A stretch of 64,000 bases of DNA. Source: Pinus tabuliformis. Its lineage: Eukaryota > Streptophyta > Pinopsida > Pinales > Pinaceae. The number at the start of each line of letters is the position of its first letter. The first letter of the stretch is position 1. The notes under the pieces are model-generated. The model was not told the origin of the DNA. It saw only the letters and a list, made by a program, of their open reading frames with translations, and did not search any database. Made by a program: the position numbers and the translations under genes. The stretch lies in NCBI GenBank assembly GCA_031772625.1, contig CM062816.1, positions 1,673,981,078 through 1,674,045,077 of the forward strand. Direction: 5' to 3'. Of the stretch, positions 1-11,068 are shown piece after piece.

Positions 1-3000
1 AAACAACAAGCTCATGGACAAAGGTATGACAAATCCCAAGTCCAATGTCATTATTGTAAAATATTTGGGCACTATGCCATTGAATGCAAGAAAAAACAAA
101 ATGACATGAATAATAGGTAGAATGCTAATTTTGCAAATGAAGAAGATAAGAATCCAAAGAATGTGCTGTTAACATGTAACATAGCACAAGACAAACAAGA
201 AGATTTTTGGTTCTTAGACTCAGGTTGTAGTAATCACATGACTAGAAATATTGCAATGTTTGCCAATCTGGATGAAAATGTGAAATCTGAGGTAACAACA
301 GCGACTGATGTTAAGATATCCGTCAAGGGTAAGGGCAGAGTCAGTATTCGAGCAAAAAATGGAGAACAGATGATTGTGCCAGAGGTATACTATGTACCTG
401 GTCTCAAATGTAATCTTTTGAGCATTGGACAGCTCATAAACAAAGGTTACAACGTGTTCTTCAAAGATGATTTGTGTACTATCAGAGACATACCTCCAAG
501 TAAGAAGATCATTGCACAGGTGCAGATGACCAGCAATAGAATGTTTCCTCTCAAACTCAGGGCAGATTTGAAGGAAGGCAGAACTATTGCGGCTATAACA
601 CAAGAAGTCTTTCAAGAACAGGTGAAAGATGTGATTTGGTTGTGGCATTTGAGATTTGGACATCTCAATTTCGGAGGCCTAAATCTGTTGCACAGAAAGG
701 GAATGGTAAAGGGATTGCCGTTGATTGAGAAACCGGACAGCCTTTGTGAAGGCTACATCTTGGGCAAGCAACACAAAGAAAGCTTTCCAGCAGGAAAGAG
801 TATAAGGGCAAAAGCACCCTTAGAAATTGTTCACTCTGATGTGTGTGGACCGATGCAAATACCATCATTTGCTGGAAATAGATATGTTTTAACTTTTATT
901 GATGATTACACCAGAAAGACATGGGTGTATATGCTGAAACAGAAGAGTGAAGTGTTTGAGAAATTACGCCACTTCAAAACTCTTGTTGAAAAGCAGAGTG
1001 GGCATTATATCAAAGTGCTCAGAACAGATAGAGGAGGAGAGTACATCTCCCAAGAATTTCTGCGTTTTTGCAGAGAGAATGGCATACAAAAGCAGTTCAC
1101 AGCAAGGTATACACCTCAGCAAAACGGTGTTGCTGAAAGAAAGAACAGGACCATTCTTGACATGGTCAGAAGTGTGCTGAAGGCAAAACACTTGCTGTAT
1201 GAGTATTGGGCAGAAGCTGTTACTTGCGCAGTTTACATCTTGAATAGATGCCCAACTAAAGCTATCATGAACAGAATACCAGAAGAGGCATGGAGTGGTC
1301 AAAAGCAAACTGTCACTCACATGAGAGTATTTGGTTGTGTTGCATATGCACATGTACCGGATCAGCTAAGGAAAAAGCTTGATAGTAAGGGGGAGAAGTG
1401 TGTCTTTATTGGTTATTGTGATGAGTCAAAAGCATACAAACTCTATAATCCATCCACCAAGAAATTAATAATAAGCAGAGATGTGCAGTTCATTGAAGAT
1501 GAAGCTTGGGATGGAAGCTTAGATAAAACAGTGAATGTGAAGACAATAGTGTCTCATGAAGAAGAAGAGGAAGGGACAACAGCAAATAATCCTTCCTTGG
1601 TGGCAACTCCTACACCACAGCAAGTTCAACAAACCACACCACAAGCTGGAATTCGAACAGCCTTGAGAATTCAAGGAAGAACAGATGTTGTTACACCACA
1701 AACAGCTGCTGCTGAAACACCACAGGGATCTGAAATACCCTCAAGTTCGGATGGAACTCCAAGCACACCAAGAAGACCAAGATTCAGAAATCTGAATGAG
1801 ATTTATGAACAAGGAGAGGTAAGTAACAATACCGGTCTGAATTCATTATTCGCTTCGTATTGTCATATTGATGACCCAATCCATTTTGAAGATGCTGTAA
1901 ATGAAGATAAATGGATTGAAGCAATGAATGAAGAAATTGGTGCAATTGAGAAAAGTAAAACATGGGAGTTAGTGGACCTCCCTGAAGGCAAAGATGCCAT
2001 TGGAGTTAAGTGGGTCTATAAGACCAAAAGTAATGCTGAAGGTAAGATTGACAGGCACAAAGCAAGGCTTGTTGTGAAAGGCTACAAGCAGCAACAAGGT
2101 AAAGACTATGATGAAACCTTTGCACCAGTAGCAAGGATGGAAACAGTGAGAACAGTGTTGTCTATTGCAGCACAACACAAATGGAAGATTTATCAGATGG
2201 ATGTTAAATCTACATTCCTGAATGGAGTGTTAAAAGAAGAGGTTTATGTTGATCAACCTCCGGGCTATGAAGTTGAAGGCCAAGAGCATAAAGTTTGTAA
2301 ACTGAAAAAGGCTCTTTATGGGCTGAAGCAAGCTCCAAGAGCATGGTACAGTAGAATTGATGCTTATCTGATTGAGAATGGGTTTGATAAGTGTGATGGT
2401 GAACCCACACTCTACATAAAGCAGAATGACGGTAAGATTATTATTGTTGTTTTATATGTAGATGATTTGATTTTTACTAGCAATGATGCTTCTCTCATTG
2501 CTGATTTTAAAGCAGTCATGAAAAGTGAATTTGAAATGACTGACTTGGGCTTCTTAAGATATTTTCTTGGAATTGAAGTAGACCAAAGTGAAAATGGTGT
2601 TTTCATTTCTCAATATAAATATGTAGAAGCTGTGTTGAAGAGATTTAACATGCAGAACAACAAGGCAGCTGTGACACCAACAGTAGTGGGGCTGAAATTA
2701 ACCAAAGAAGACAACAGCAAATATTTTGATCCAAAACTGTACAAGAGCATAGTTGGCAGCCTTATGTACTTGACTGCAACTAGGCCGGACATTATGCATG
2801 CTGTGAGTTTAATCTCCAGATTTATGGAAAGACCGAAAGAGACTCATTGGCAGGCAGCCAAGAGGATTCTAAGGTATGTGAATGGAACGAAGGGGTTTGG
2901 TATTTTATACTCCTCTTCTGAAAGTTTCATGTTGATAGGTTACACTGACAGTGATTGGGCTGGAAGTGTTGATGATAGGAAAAGCACATCAGGATATGTG

Positions 3001-3390
3001 TTTCATATGGGATCGGGAGCCATCTCATGGGCTTCCAAGAAGCAACCAGTTGTGGCTTTGTCAACAGCAGAGGCAGAGTATGTGGCAGCAACAGCAGCAG
3101 CATGCCAAGCTGTATGGCTGAGAAGTGTTCTCAAAGATTTGTGTCATGAACAAGAAAAGGGCACAACCATTTACTGTGACAATAGCTCAGCAATAGCATT
3201 GTTTAAAAACTCTGTTTTTCATAAAAGAACAAAGCACATAGACACCAAATTTCACTTCATACGTGAATTGGTTAACAATGGTGAGATTGTTTTGCAACAC
3301 TGCAGAACAGAGGATCAGCTTGCTGACATCTTGACAAAACCATTAGCAAAGAAAGGTTTTGATCATTTCAGAAAATGTCTGGGTATGTAG
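1..3390 (+). pseudogene. E1 gag(end)-pol polyprotein with one in-frame stop
   Basis: One frame runs from the window edge to a TAG at 3388-3390, with a single internal stop at 118-120 between the nucleocapsid and protease. The gag end shows a CX2CX4HX4C knuckle (CHYCKIFGHYAIEC). Counting residues from the ATG at 163, the protease DSG is at 19-21. The integrase zinc region starts near residue 160 (WHLRFGHLNF). Its last Cys is replaced by Tyr (codon 754-756), where E2 keeps Cys. The integrase D, D, E codons at 838, 1027 and 1135 are present (HSD, RTDRGGEY, NGVAERKN). The reverse transcriptase has YVDD (2455-2466), and RNase H has STAEAEY and CDNSSAIAL. The product would copy and integrate the element. 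The frame is unusually well kept for this window, but the stop and the lost Cys suggest it is inactive. Confidence 0.93.
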
Positions 3391-3398
3391 CAGTTGAA

Positions 3399-3410
3399 AT
3401 TAAGGGGGAG
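3399..3410 (+). other. E1 polypurine tract
   Basis: ATTAAGGGGGAG lies immediately before the LTR TG. It is the usual start site for plus-strand DNA synthesis, and E2 and E3 have the same layout. Confidence 0.85.
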
Positions 3411-4225
3411 TGTTGGAATTTAATTCCAACTGCAACAATGAACAACTGGACAAGAATCTGATCTGCAGTAAATACTCCAGGCTTATCGGTGCATCAAGGA
3501 CAAGCCCGATATTTTTGCACATAAATATGCATTAAAGTTTCAATTGAATTCCCCTGCAGACAACCGACTTGTCTTTTGATAGAAGCATCACCGCCTTGCT
3601 GCATTAAATACAGAGATAAACATTAGAAGATATTTTTTAATATTTTATTGTTTTAATCAGATATCTTTCAGCATATAAATACCACACAGCATTTCTGTTT
3701 TAATGTTAGCAGCAGCAGCTGAAGAATCACACAGAACAGAGGAAAGCACACAGCAGCGTGAAGAAGAAGAATAATTTCAGAACAGTGAAATGCACAACAG
3801 TGCAGATTTGAATGTAATTTGCTTTCTGGTTGTTTGCTGATAGAAAGGGTAGATGTTATTTGTGTGGAACATAAGCGTTCCTTAGTAAATCTGTTTTGTA
3901 ATAGAAGTTGTGAAATTATCTCAGTATGAGAGGAAGACAAATCTGTAACAGTTAGTTTATTTTGATGAATACAAGTTAATTTTTTCCTGTTGCTGTTACA
4001 TCGTCACCGTTGTTGTTACACCGTAACTCAAAAAATACTTGACGTCAAAAATTTACGTTGCTGCAACACCACGAATAGCGTTGCTGCAACACCAGTTACA
4101 GCAACTGGAAAAAAAAACTGTGTTGCTGAAACACCGTTTCCAGCAAGCGATTTTCTGTTTTTCTGTGTAAAAACAGAGTGCAATTTTTGTCTGTCTGTTA
4201 TGGAATTTATCAGAAAATTACAACA
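3411..4225 (+). repeat. E1 3' LTR (815 bp)
   Basis: It runs from TGTTGGAATT after the polypurine tract to ACAACA. A TATA box (TATAAAT, 3674-3680) sits about 260 bp in, which fits a U3 promoter. The second half contains repeated TTGCTGCAACACC-type words near 4005-4135. The right edge is set by the CAACA inverted terminus and by the change to unrelated sequence, so it could be off by a few bases because no second LTR is available for comparison. Confidence 0.8.
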
Positions 4226-4237
4226 ACGTGCAGGTGC

Positions 4238-4576
4238 AGCATAATTCTGAAGCCCTTGAAATGGGTGTTCGGCTTCTTAGGGATATACTCATGGAAGAAA
4301 GTCAATTCGCTGCTTTCGTTTCGCCGACGAGGTTTGGACATACTGAAGGAGCTGGTTCATATGTTTGAACGTTTGAATGAATAAACATGAGGAGATGGAA
4401 TATCAGAAGTTTGGCGGTCTCATATATGTAAATGACTATGAAATGGTTGATTGCGTTCATTACGGAATCACAAAAGATGGATTGGGAATCAGCGAAGCCG
4501 TAAGCAAGAAACAAGTTATATCGTTGGATGTCGAAGTTCTCCGGAAATTCATTAGTGGTCAGATCTGCAAATAAAT
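4238..4576 (+). pseudogene. coding-like fragment of unrecognised origin, frameshifted
   Basis: Just right of the E1 LTR, one frame reads about 40 residues (EALEMGVRLLRDILMEESQ..., ending SPTRFGHTEGAGSYV) before a stop. A second frame (4377-4574) gives 65 residues including YGITKDGLGISEAV and VISLDVEVLRKF, ending in TAA. The residue composition is mixed and protein-like, unlike the Lys/Asn/Phe-rich frames of the AT-rich spacer. The second part faintly recalls the nucleoside-kinase fold of guanylate kinase-like proteins, but this is only a guess from residue pattern. It could be a host exon or retrocopy broken by decay. Confidence 0.35.
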
Positions 4577-4991
4577 GATTCCTTCTTACAGAAATAGTTT
4601 TTCGCAAATTTTACCAACGGCATCTTTCTCATTTTTGTGAACGTTGTATATTTTTGCAAACCTTCTAAATATTTTTCTGAGATGCCTCATTCCTCAATCT
4701 ATTTTATGATCCGTTAGATGTCACCATTGTTCCACTCAGAGAGATATTATGAAAAATTAAAACTCACAATTAAAACATGTCTGTTGAGAAAAACAGATTG
4801 TGATTTATGAATGCCGGTTGTGAAAAAAACAGATTGTATCATATTGTGAATTTTATGTCTTTGTCTTAGAGCTTTTAATTTATTTGTTGACATGGTTTTT
4901 GTCGTGCGATTTCCACCTATCACCTATAGCATCCATTGATTTTCCATTAATTACTAAGTTAAAACATATCAACGTATTGTTATCAGTTACA
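4577..4991. other. AT-rich spacer, nothing recognised
   Basis: There is no long frame, LTR end or RNA motif. It contains a short repeated phrase about a GTGAAAAAAACAGATTGT-like word near 4790 and 4828. Confidence 0.5.
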
Positions 4992-5335
4992 CACTATAAC
5001 ACAAAGGGCGTTTGAGACAATATTTAAAAAACAATATTTAAAACAATTTTAAGGAAAATTTTCTTAACTTGACAAAATAAAAATTGTGTATTGTTTTTAA
5101 GGCACTTAAATTATTGTCTTTGAGGAGACAATTTCATCTTTGTTTTTCTAGAGACAATAGTTAGGTTTAAAGACATATTGTCTTTATAAAGAGGATAAGT
5201 CTTTAATCCTAAGAGTTTGTCTCTCTTGTGACAAAAATAGTATTTAAAGGCAATACAATAATATTTTTGTCTCTTTAGAGACTATAAAACAATGAATCCA
5301 CAAAAATATCTTATCATTTAAATAAATTAATATAA
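4992..5335 (+). mobile_element. possible 5' end of a CACTA-type DNA transposon
   Basis: CACTATAACACAAAGGGCG is followed by a cluster of short subterminal words related to GACAATATTT and GAGACAA in both orientations through about 5290. This is the layout of CACTA transposon ends. I did not find a matching inverted end (TAGTG) or any transposase frame. The call rests on terminus style only. Confidence 0.3.
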
Positions 5336-5383
5336 AAAATATTTAATTAAAAATAAACTACTTATCATTGATTAATTCATGTT

Positions 5384-5454
5384 AGGGCATAATGGAATCC
5401 AATTATCAATCTCCTGCTTGCAAGACAAGTACTCTTCGATTGAGCTAACACTCT
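5384..5454 (-). pseudogene. tRNA-Ala(TGC)-like relic
   Basis: On the minus strand a 71-base cloverleaf can be drawn. The acceptor arm is AGAGTGT with ATGCCCT (6 of 7 pairs counting G-T), followed by TA. The D stem is GCTC/GAGT, with an A-box-like TAGCTCAATCGAAGAG. The anticodon stem is CTTGT/GCAGG with loop CTTGCAA, giving anticodon TGC. The T arm is weak (about 3 of 5 pairs) and the B box is degenerate (8 of 11). A half copy of the 5' part lies at 5471-5488 on the same strand. It is probably a tRNA pseudogene or the head of a tRNA-derived short element. Confidence 0.5.
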
Positions 5455-5489
5455 TTAATGAATTATGTTTCTATTGAGCTAACACCCTT

Positions 5490-6958
5490 TAAAGTATTAT
5501 GTGAGGAGATATTGCACTCCTTGAAATTGTATATATAGGCAGTTATTTAAAAAAAAACCTAGACTAGAAACAATCTACCATCTTAGTCCATGAGCTATTT
5601 AAAAAATTCTTATTCATTTACATGAACACATGAAAATACATCTCCAACAAATAAACCAATCCTAACTTCCCTGGACTCAACACATTAACTTCCATGGAAT
5701 CACAAAACTACAACAAGACCATAGGCAAACAAATACCAATTTTCTAGAACAAGATATGGAACAACAATTTAACTTATCAATATCTAATAGAACCTTACCA
5801 ACCAGAAAAGAAATAAATGAACTAATTCTATTCATAATGTATTAGTATGCCAAAAGCACCATCACACTAGAGTTACGACACAAACAAAATAAAAAGTACT
5901 CTTCAACTAGTCAAAGATTGCCACAAAATTGGATAGACTGCTGACATTGAGTTTTCAAGATACTCCAAGAAGTAGGAAAAGATTCATTTAATTCACCTCA
6001 AATATTAAATATATTAGTTTCCATCACCAGAGTAGAATCTAGCTTCACAAAAAATGATTTTATCTATGTGCAAAATGATAACATCAAGTTGGCAATATTT
6101 TAGGATTTAAGAAGCAACCTTCAAGCACCCGTGAATAAATATTTCCTTGGAGACCCAATGATATATTAACACCGATTAGGTTAAAATGTTTTCAAACATC
6201 CAAATAACCATCAAGGAACATTTCTGAGACCTTTATCTCTTTGGCATGAAACATTTATGGAACCATGGGTATGCGCTAAGTCTCCCACATTCTTTGGGAC
6301 ATCCCTTTACAAAAATGGCTGGAGAAATGTGGGGGCACATCTCGTGGGAGTGGGTACGGGTTTTGGATAACATTTGAAAAACCCAAAGAAAAATAAGATA
6401 GCACTGCTTGTTGCTGTACAGTTTCCCTTTCTCTTATGCTGAGAATACTAATGGTACAATTAGAGAATTGTTGTAGATTTTTGCCCTTCAGACAGTTTTT
6501 GGTTGAAACTATTTATGCCCTAAACAATTGCAAGAAAGGTAGGTAAAAAAATCTTTATTCCGAGCATAATTGCAAGAAAATACAGATGTCACAAAATAAG
6601 ATATAACCTAAAAAAATTATTTCTAAGGGAGTGAAGTATTGAATTTTTTGTCATTTACTGTGTCATAACCTTAACATAATCTTCAAGTTTCCTTCTTTCT
6701 AGAAATATGCTATGGACCCAACATTGTTATGAATCTTCTATTCATCGAAAGTAATTGAGAAGTGAATGATGCTAATAATATTACAAAATCCTTTTACACT
6801 TCTATGATGGGTGGACTAATACCAAAATTTTCTTAATTGTTAAACTTTGGTTGGTTCAAAGTCAAGTTTTAATCTAACCTGTTGTTAATAGATACATATA
6901 TGCACAATGTAGGCAGCGTCTGGCAGGTAACAAAATATATACATATGTAGAGGCTTTA
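5490..6958. other. AT-rich spacer without a gene
   Basis: I see no frame with protein-like composition, no LTR terminus and no RNA gene. Confidence 0.5.
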
Positions 6959-7110
6959 GGTAGCCTCCGGCATGTAATGGAACATTTTGGTTGTTGGTGA
7001 AGACATTATAGGTAGCCTCTCGCATGTAATGGAACATTTTAGTTGTTGGTGAAGACATTGTAGGTAATCTCTCGAATGTAATGGAACATTTTGGTTGCTT
7101 ATGAATAGTA
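6959..7110. repeat. tandem repeat, about 3 copies of 52 bp
   Basis: Copies start at 6959, 7011 and 7063. Each contains GGTAGCCTC, CATGTAATGGAACATTTT and GTTGTTGGTGAAGACATT with few changes; the third is the most diverged. Confidence 0.85.
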
Positions 7111-7221
7111 GATGGTGTAAGTTTCTATGTTGGCTCTTCAAGATATCATATTAGCTTCACTAGGCGGATGCTTGAAGAAGTTAGTATTCTTAACTGCCTA
7201 AGACATAAAGATTGGTTATTG

Positions 7222-8345
7222 TGTTGAAACCGTAATTTCACCTGCGCGCATTTATTGCAGCGCTATTCCAGCAAAACCGCTTGTCTCATCCCCACCGCCT
7301 TGATGCAAAAGTTGTATCTGTCACGAGGGCTCCGAACACCCGACCAAACGACACACGTCCACTGTATCCCACCACCTTCACGCAAAAGCTGTATTTGTCA
7401 CGAGGGCTCCGAACACCAGACCAAACTACATGCGTCCACTGTATGATTCTAAAACCACCAATCTCCCGGCCTGTAAACTTTGTTTAATTCAAGCGATATA
7501 AGTCTACGGACTAGGATCATTTTCAACCTGCCTGAACTTTTTTGGTGTGACCACCGACATTGTAAGTAAATCATTAATGTAATTTAAAGTAGTCCTTAAA
7601 ATGTTTGGTAAAAGTTTTAATTTTAATAGTTTTTAAAAACCACGGAGGTATGGGCAAGTCGCCGCCTTAAGTATATGTTTTTTTTGTGGTAATGTAATGT
7701 GTAATGGAATAAAAAAAAAAGGGCTCGCTGCAACTAATGAAAAAGAGGGGATTCACTCAGCAGTGAAAATAGCAAGGGTTGTTCAAAGAATATGTAATGC
7801 AAAGTGAAATGCACAGTGGTGCTAATGTGAGTTGCAGTAAATGTAATTTTTTTTTTTAATTTATGAAATGTAATATGAGCAGCAGCAGCACAAGAAGAAG
7901 AAGTTTTTTTTGGAGATTGAAAAAAATATTGGCCGTGAATGAAAAGAGTAGAACAGATTTTTACAGCAATAAACTTCTGTAAAAAATTTCTCATTTTTAC
8001 AGCAGTGAATGTAAAATCTTTTCACATAGCAGTGAATGAAAATTTTACAAAGCAGTGTAAAATTATTTGTAAAAGAGGGAGAGTAATTTTTTTTGTGAAA
8101 GTTCTTGGTGAATCCCTCTGAGAGAGAGGAAGAAATTTGTATCACGCAGTTTATGAATTAATACAAGTTTATTTTGGTTGAAAAACTCTACTTTGCTCAG
8201 AAATTTTTATTTGGCTTCACTGTGTTAAAGATCGTGAGGAGAAAAACAGAGCATTGTCTCTATGTTCAAGATCGTGTGGAGAAAAACAGAGCATTGTCTC
8301 TATGTTCAGTTAATTTGTGTTTGAAATTACGAGAAATTTCCAACA
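7222..8345 (+). repeat. E2 5' LTR (1124 bp)
   Basis: It ends exactly at the primer-binding site. It carries two tandem duplications absent from the 3' LTR: a 77-bp unit (about 7290-7443) and a 40-bp unit (8230-8269 and 8270-8309). In its second half it is rich in short CAGTGAATG words. Confidence 0.93.
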
Positions 8346-8360
8346 TGGTATCACAACAGA
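8346..8360 (+). other. E2 primer-binding site
   Basis: TGGTATCACAAC directly follows the LTR. Its first eight bases match the usual initiator-Met tRNA primer complement TGGTATCAGAGC; the rest is degenerate. Confidence 0.75.
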
Positions 8361-8541
8361 TCCAGGCTCTTTGAAGGTGTCAAAGAAGCTGAAGCAAGGA
8401 TTTTTTTGCTGCAACAACTTCTCAGTGAAGTCTGAGGCAAAAGGATCCAGGCATTTCTCAGATTAGTTTTTTGTGTAGCTGTTTTATAACAGTTAGTGTT
8501 TTTTTTAAATACACACTCCAATATTTGAAGCATAGCTGAGA

Positions 8542-9807
8542 ATGCAAGGAATGGCCAGCACAAGCACTAGCATGGGTATGTTTAATACCCAGCTCCCACA
8601 GTTTAATGGGAAAAACTATGACTATTGGGAAATAACCATGAGAGCCCTGTTTGCCTCACAAGATTTATGGGAATTAGTTGAAGATGGTTTTGAAGAACCA
8701 GCAAATGAGAATGAGTTTAATAGGTTAACTTGGGCAGGGAAAGATCTGTTGAAGAGTAATAGAAAGAAGGATTCAAAAGCCCTTGTATTTTTGTATCAAA
8801 CAGTGGACCAGAGTGTGTTTCCAAGGATAGCAGCAGCCAAGACATCCAAAGAAGCATGGCAAACTCTCAAGGCAGCTTATCAAGGCATGGAGAAAGTGAA
8901 GACTGCAAAACTACAGTTGCTGAGGAAAGATTTTGAGAATCTGTGCATGAAGGAGTCAGACAATATTGATTCATTCTTCACACATGTGATTGGTCTGGTC
9001 ACACAAATAAGCACTCATGGAGAAGTTCTTGAAGAAAGGAGGATTGTGGAGAAAATATTGAGGGTCCTACCCTCAAAGTTTGATGTGATTGCCACCACCA
9101 TAGAAGAGACAAAGGATCTCTCAAACTTTTCAGTTGATGAGCTACATGCATCACTAATAACACATGAGCAAAGGTTGAGTAGAAATGTAAACTCATCTCT
9201 AGAGCAAGCCTTCAAGACCCAGATGTCCTTTGGAAGAGGAAGAGGTCAAGGTAGAGGAAACAAGAGAGGAAGAGGCAAAATCCAAAACAGAGGTGGAAGG
9301 AACAGTCCAGCAAATGCTCAAGGAAGAGGCAGCAATCCAAATCAGAACCATGGCCAACGCAGTAGTCAACAAAGTGGACAACATCATGCTCAAGGACAAA
9401 GGTATGAAAAATCCAATGTCCAATGTTATTACTGTAAAAAATATTGGCATTATGCAAATGAATGTAGGAAGAAACAGCATAATATTAGTAATAGATCTAA
9501 TGTAAATATTACTAGAGAAAATATCAGCCAAGATAATATGCTGTTAGCTTGTAATATGGCTGAAACAAATAGCGACGATATATGGTTTCTAGACTCCGAT
9601 TGCAGTAATCACATGACAGGAAACATAGCCCTGTTTTCTGCTTTAGATCAAAATGTGAAATCACAAGTCACACTTGGGACTGATAATAAAATTTCTGTTA
9701 TGGTAAAAGGAGAAGTTAAAATATTTACAAAGAAAGGTGAAAGGAAAACCATAGCAGATGTTTGTTATGTTCCTGGAATGAGGTGTAACCTCTTAAGTAT
9801 TGGATAG
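8542..9807 (+). pseudogene. E2 gag-protease segment, ended by an in-frame TAG
   Basis: The ATG at 8542 opens a copia Gag. Residues 1-60 include QLPQFNGKNYDYWEITMRAL, the typical plant copia Gag start, followed by a capsid region to about residue 225 and an Arg/Gly-rich basic stretch at about 229-265. A CX2CX4HX4C knuckle follows (CYYCKKYWHYANEC, near 295). Protease begins near residue 345. Its catalytic DSG reads DSD, so a conserved glycine is lost, whereas E1 keeps DSG. The frame ends at TAG 9805-9807, where E1 has CAG, which is a C-to-T change. Coding similarity continues in the same frame beyond the stop. Confidence 0.92.
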
Positions 9808-11008
9808 CTTGTTCAAAAGGGGTACAATATTTTCTTTGAGAATGATGTATGCACCATCATGGATAGAGCACCCAGCAAACGATGTATTGTTGAAGTAAAC
9901 ATGACAAGGAACAGGATGTTCCGTCTCAGAATAAGGGCAGATTTGAAAAATAAAGAAGTAATTGCAACAGTTACCCAAGAGGCTTTCCAAAGCGTACCAA
10001 AGGATGAAAATTGGTTGTGGCACTTGATATTTGGGCATCTCAACTTTGGAGGTCTTAATTTGTTGAGCAGAAAAGGAATGGTATCAGGATTACCATTGAT
10101 AGAGAAACCGGACAGCCTTTGTGAAGGTTGTATATTGGGGAAACAACACAGAGAAAGTTTTCCATCAGGGAAAAGCATCAGGGCAAAAGCACCCTTAGAA
10201 ATTTTCCACTCAGATTTATGTGGACCATGCAAACTCCATCACTAGCGGGCAGCCAATATTTTCTAACATTCCTTGATGATTTCACCAGAAAGACTTGGGC
10301 TTATTTTCTAAAGAATAAAAGTGAAGTGTTTGAAAAATTTCGAAATTTCAAAGCATTTGCAGAAAACCAAAGTGGGCTGCATATCAAAGTTGTGAGAATT
10401 GACAAAGGAGGTGAGTATATCTCCAAGGAATTCCTACGGTTTTGTAGAGAAAATGGAATACATAAGCAATTCACAGCTAGGTACACCCCGCAGCAAAATG
10501 GAGTTGCTGAAAGGAAGAACAGGACCATCATGGATATGGCGAGGAGCATGTTGAAGGCAAAGCATTTGCCAAATGATTATTGGGCTGAAGCTGTACACTG
10601 TGCAGTGTATATTTTGAATAGGTGTCCAACAAAAGCAGTGATGAACAAAGTGCCAGAAGAAGTATGGAGTGGGAGATAACAAGGAGTCACCCACATGAAA
10701 GTTTTTGGATGTGTGGCCTATGCACACATTCCAGATCAGCTAAGGAGGAAGTTGGACAGCAAAGGGGAGAAATGTATTTTCATTGGATATAGTGAGGAAT
10801 CCAAAGCTTACAGGTTGTATATCCCATCTACCAAGAAGTTTTTTGTGAGCAGAGATGTTCAATTTATTGAAGAGGAAGCTTGGGATGGAAGCATAGAGAA
10901 AACGGTGAATGTTAAAAACTGTTTGTCTCATGATGAAGATGATGAGGAGATGGCTGAAATACATCCCAAAGAGCAGCGCCAACACAAGGACAGCAAGAGA
11001 CACCCTTG
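9808..11008 (+). pseudogene. E2 integrase segment with a frameshift and a stop
   Basis: Integrase similarity continues in the gag frame to about 10228. There, alignment to E1 suggests loss of one base near the GGACC before CATGCAAACTCC, and coding moves to another frame. The zinc region keeps its cysteines (LCEGCILGKQ), unlike E1. The core shows RIDKGGEYIS, where E1 has RTDRGGEY, and QQNGVAERKN. A stop at 10677-10679 follows PEEVWSGR. Coding then resumes in the same frame (KVFGCVAYAHIPDQL) to a stop at 11007-11009 in the variable linker before the reverse transcriptase. Confidence 0.9.
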
Positions 11009-11068
11009 AGGAGAAATGAGAGTGCTTCTCCAAGCACACCACAAGGAGGAAATTCGAGTGCATCTTAA

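Larger units (their letters stand above)
1..4225 (+). mobile_element. E1: Ty1/copia LTR retrotransposon, 5' end outside the window
   Basis: The order zinc knuckle, protease, integrase, reverse transcriptase, RNase H, polypurine tract and LTR is that of a copia element read on the + strand. The 5' LTR and most of gag lie left of the window. The 3' LTR begins TGTTGGAATT and ends in ACAACA, so its ends are inverted repeats (TGTTG/CAACA). The five bases after it are ACGTG; the matching left flank is not visible. It belongs to the same family as E2, with closely similar proteins but different LTR lengths. Confidence 0.93.

Noticed and set aside
220-2792. Several minus-strand frames of 60-147 codons opposite E1 pol
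   Set aside because: They are antisense shadows of a well-supported pol frame.
7861-8145. Overlapping 60-94 codon frames in the E2 LTR, also seen near 13416-13598
   Set aside because: They lie in the LTR and consist of Phe/Lys-rich readings of AT-rich sequence; recurrence is due to the LTR pair.
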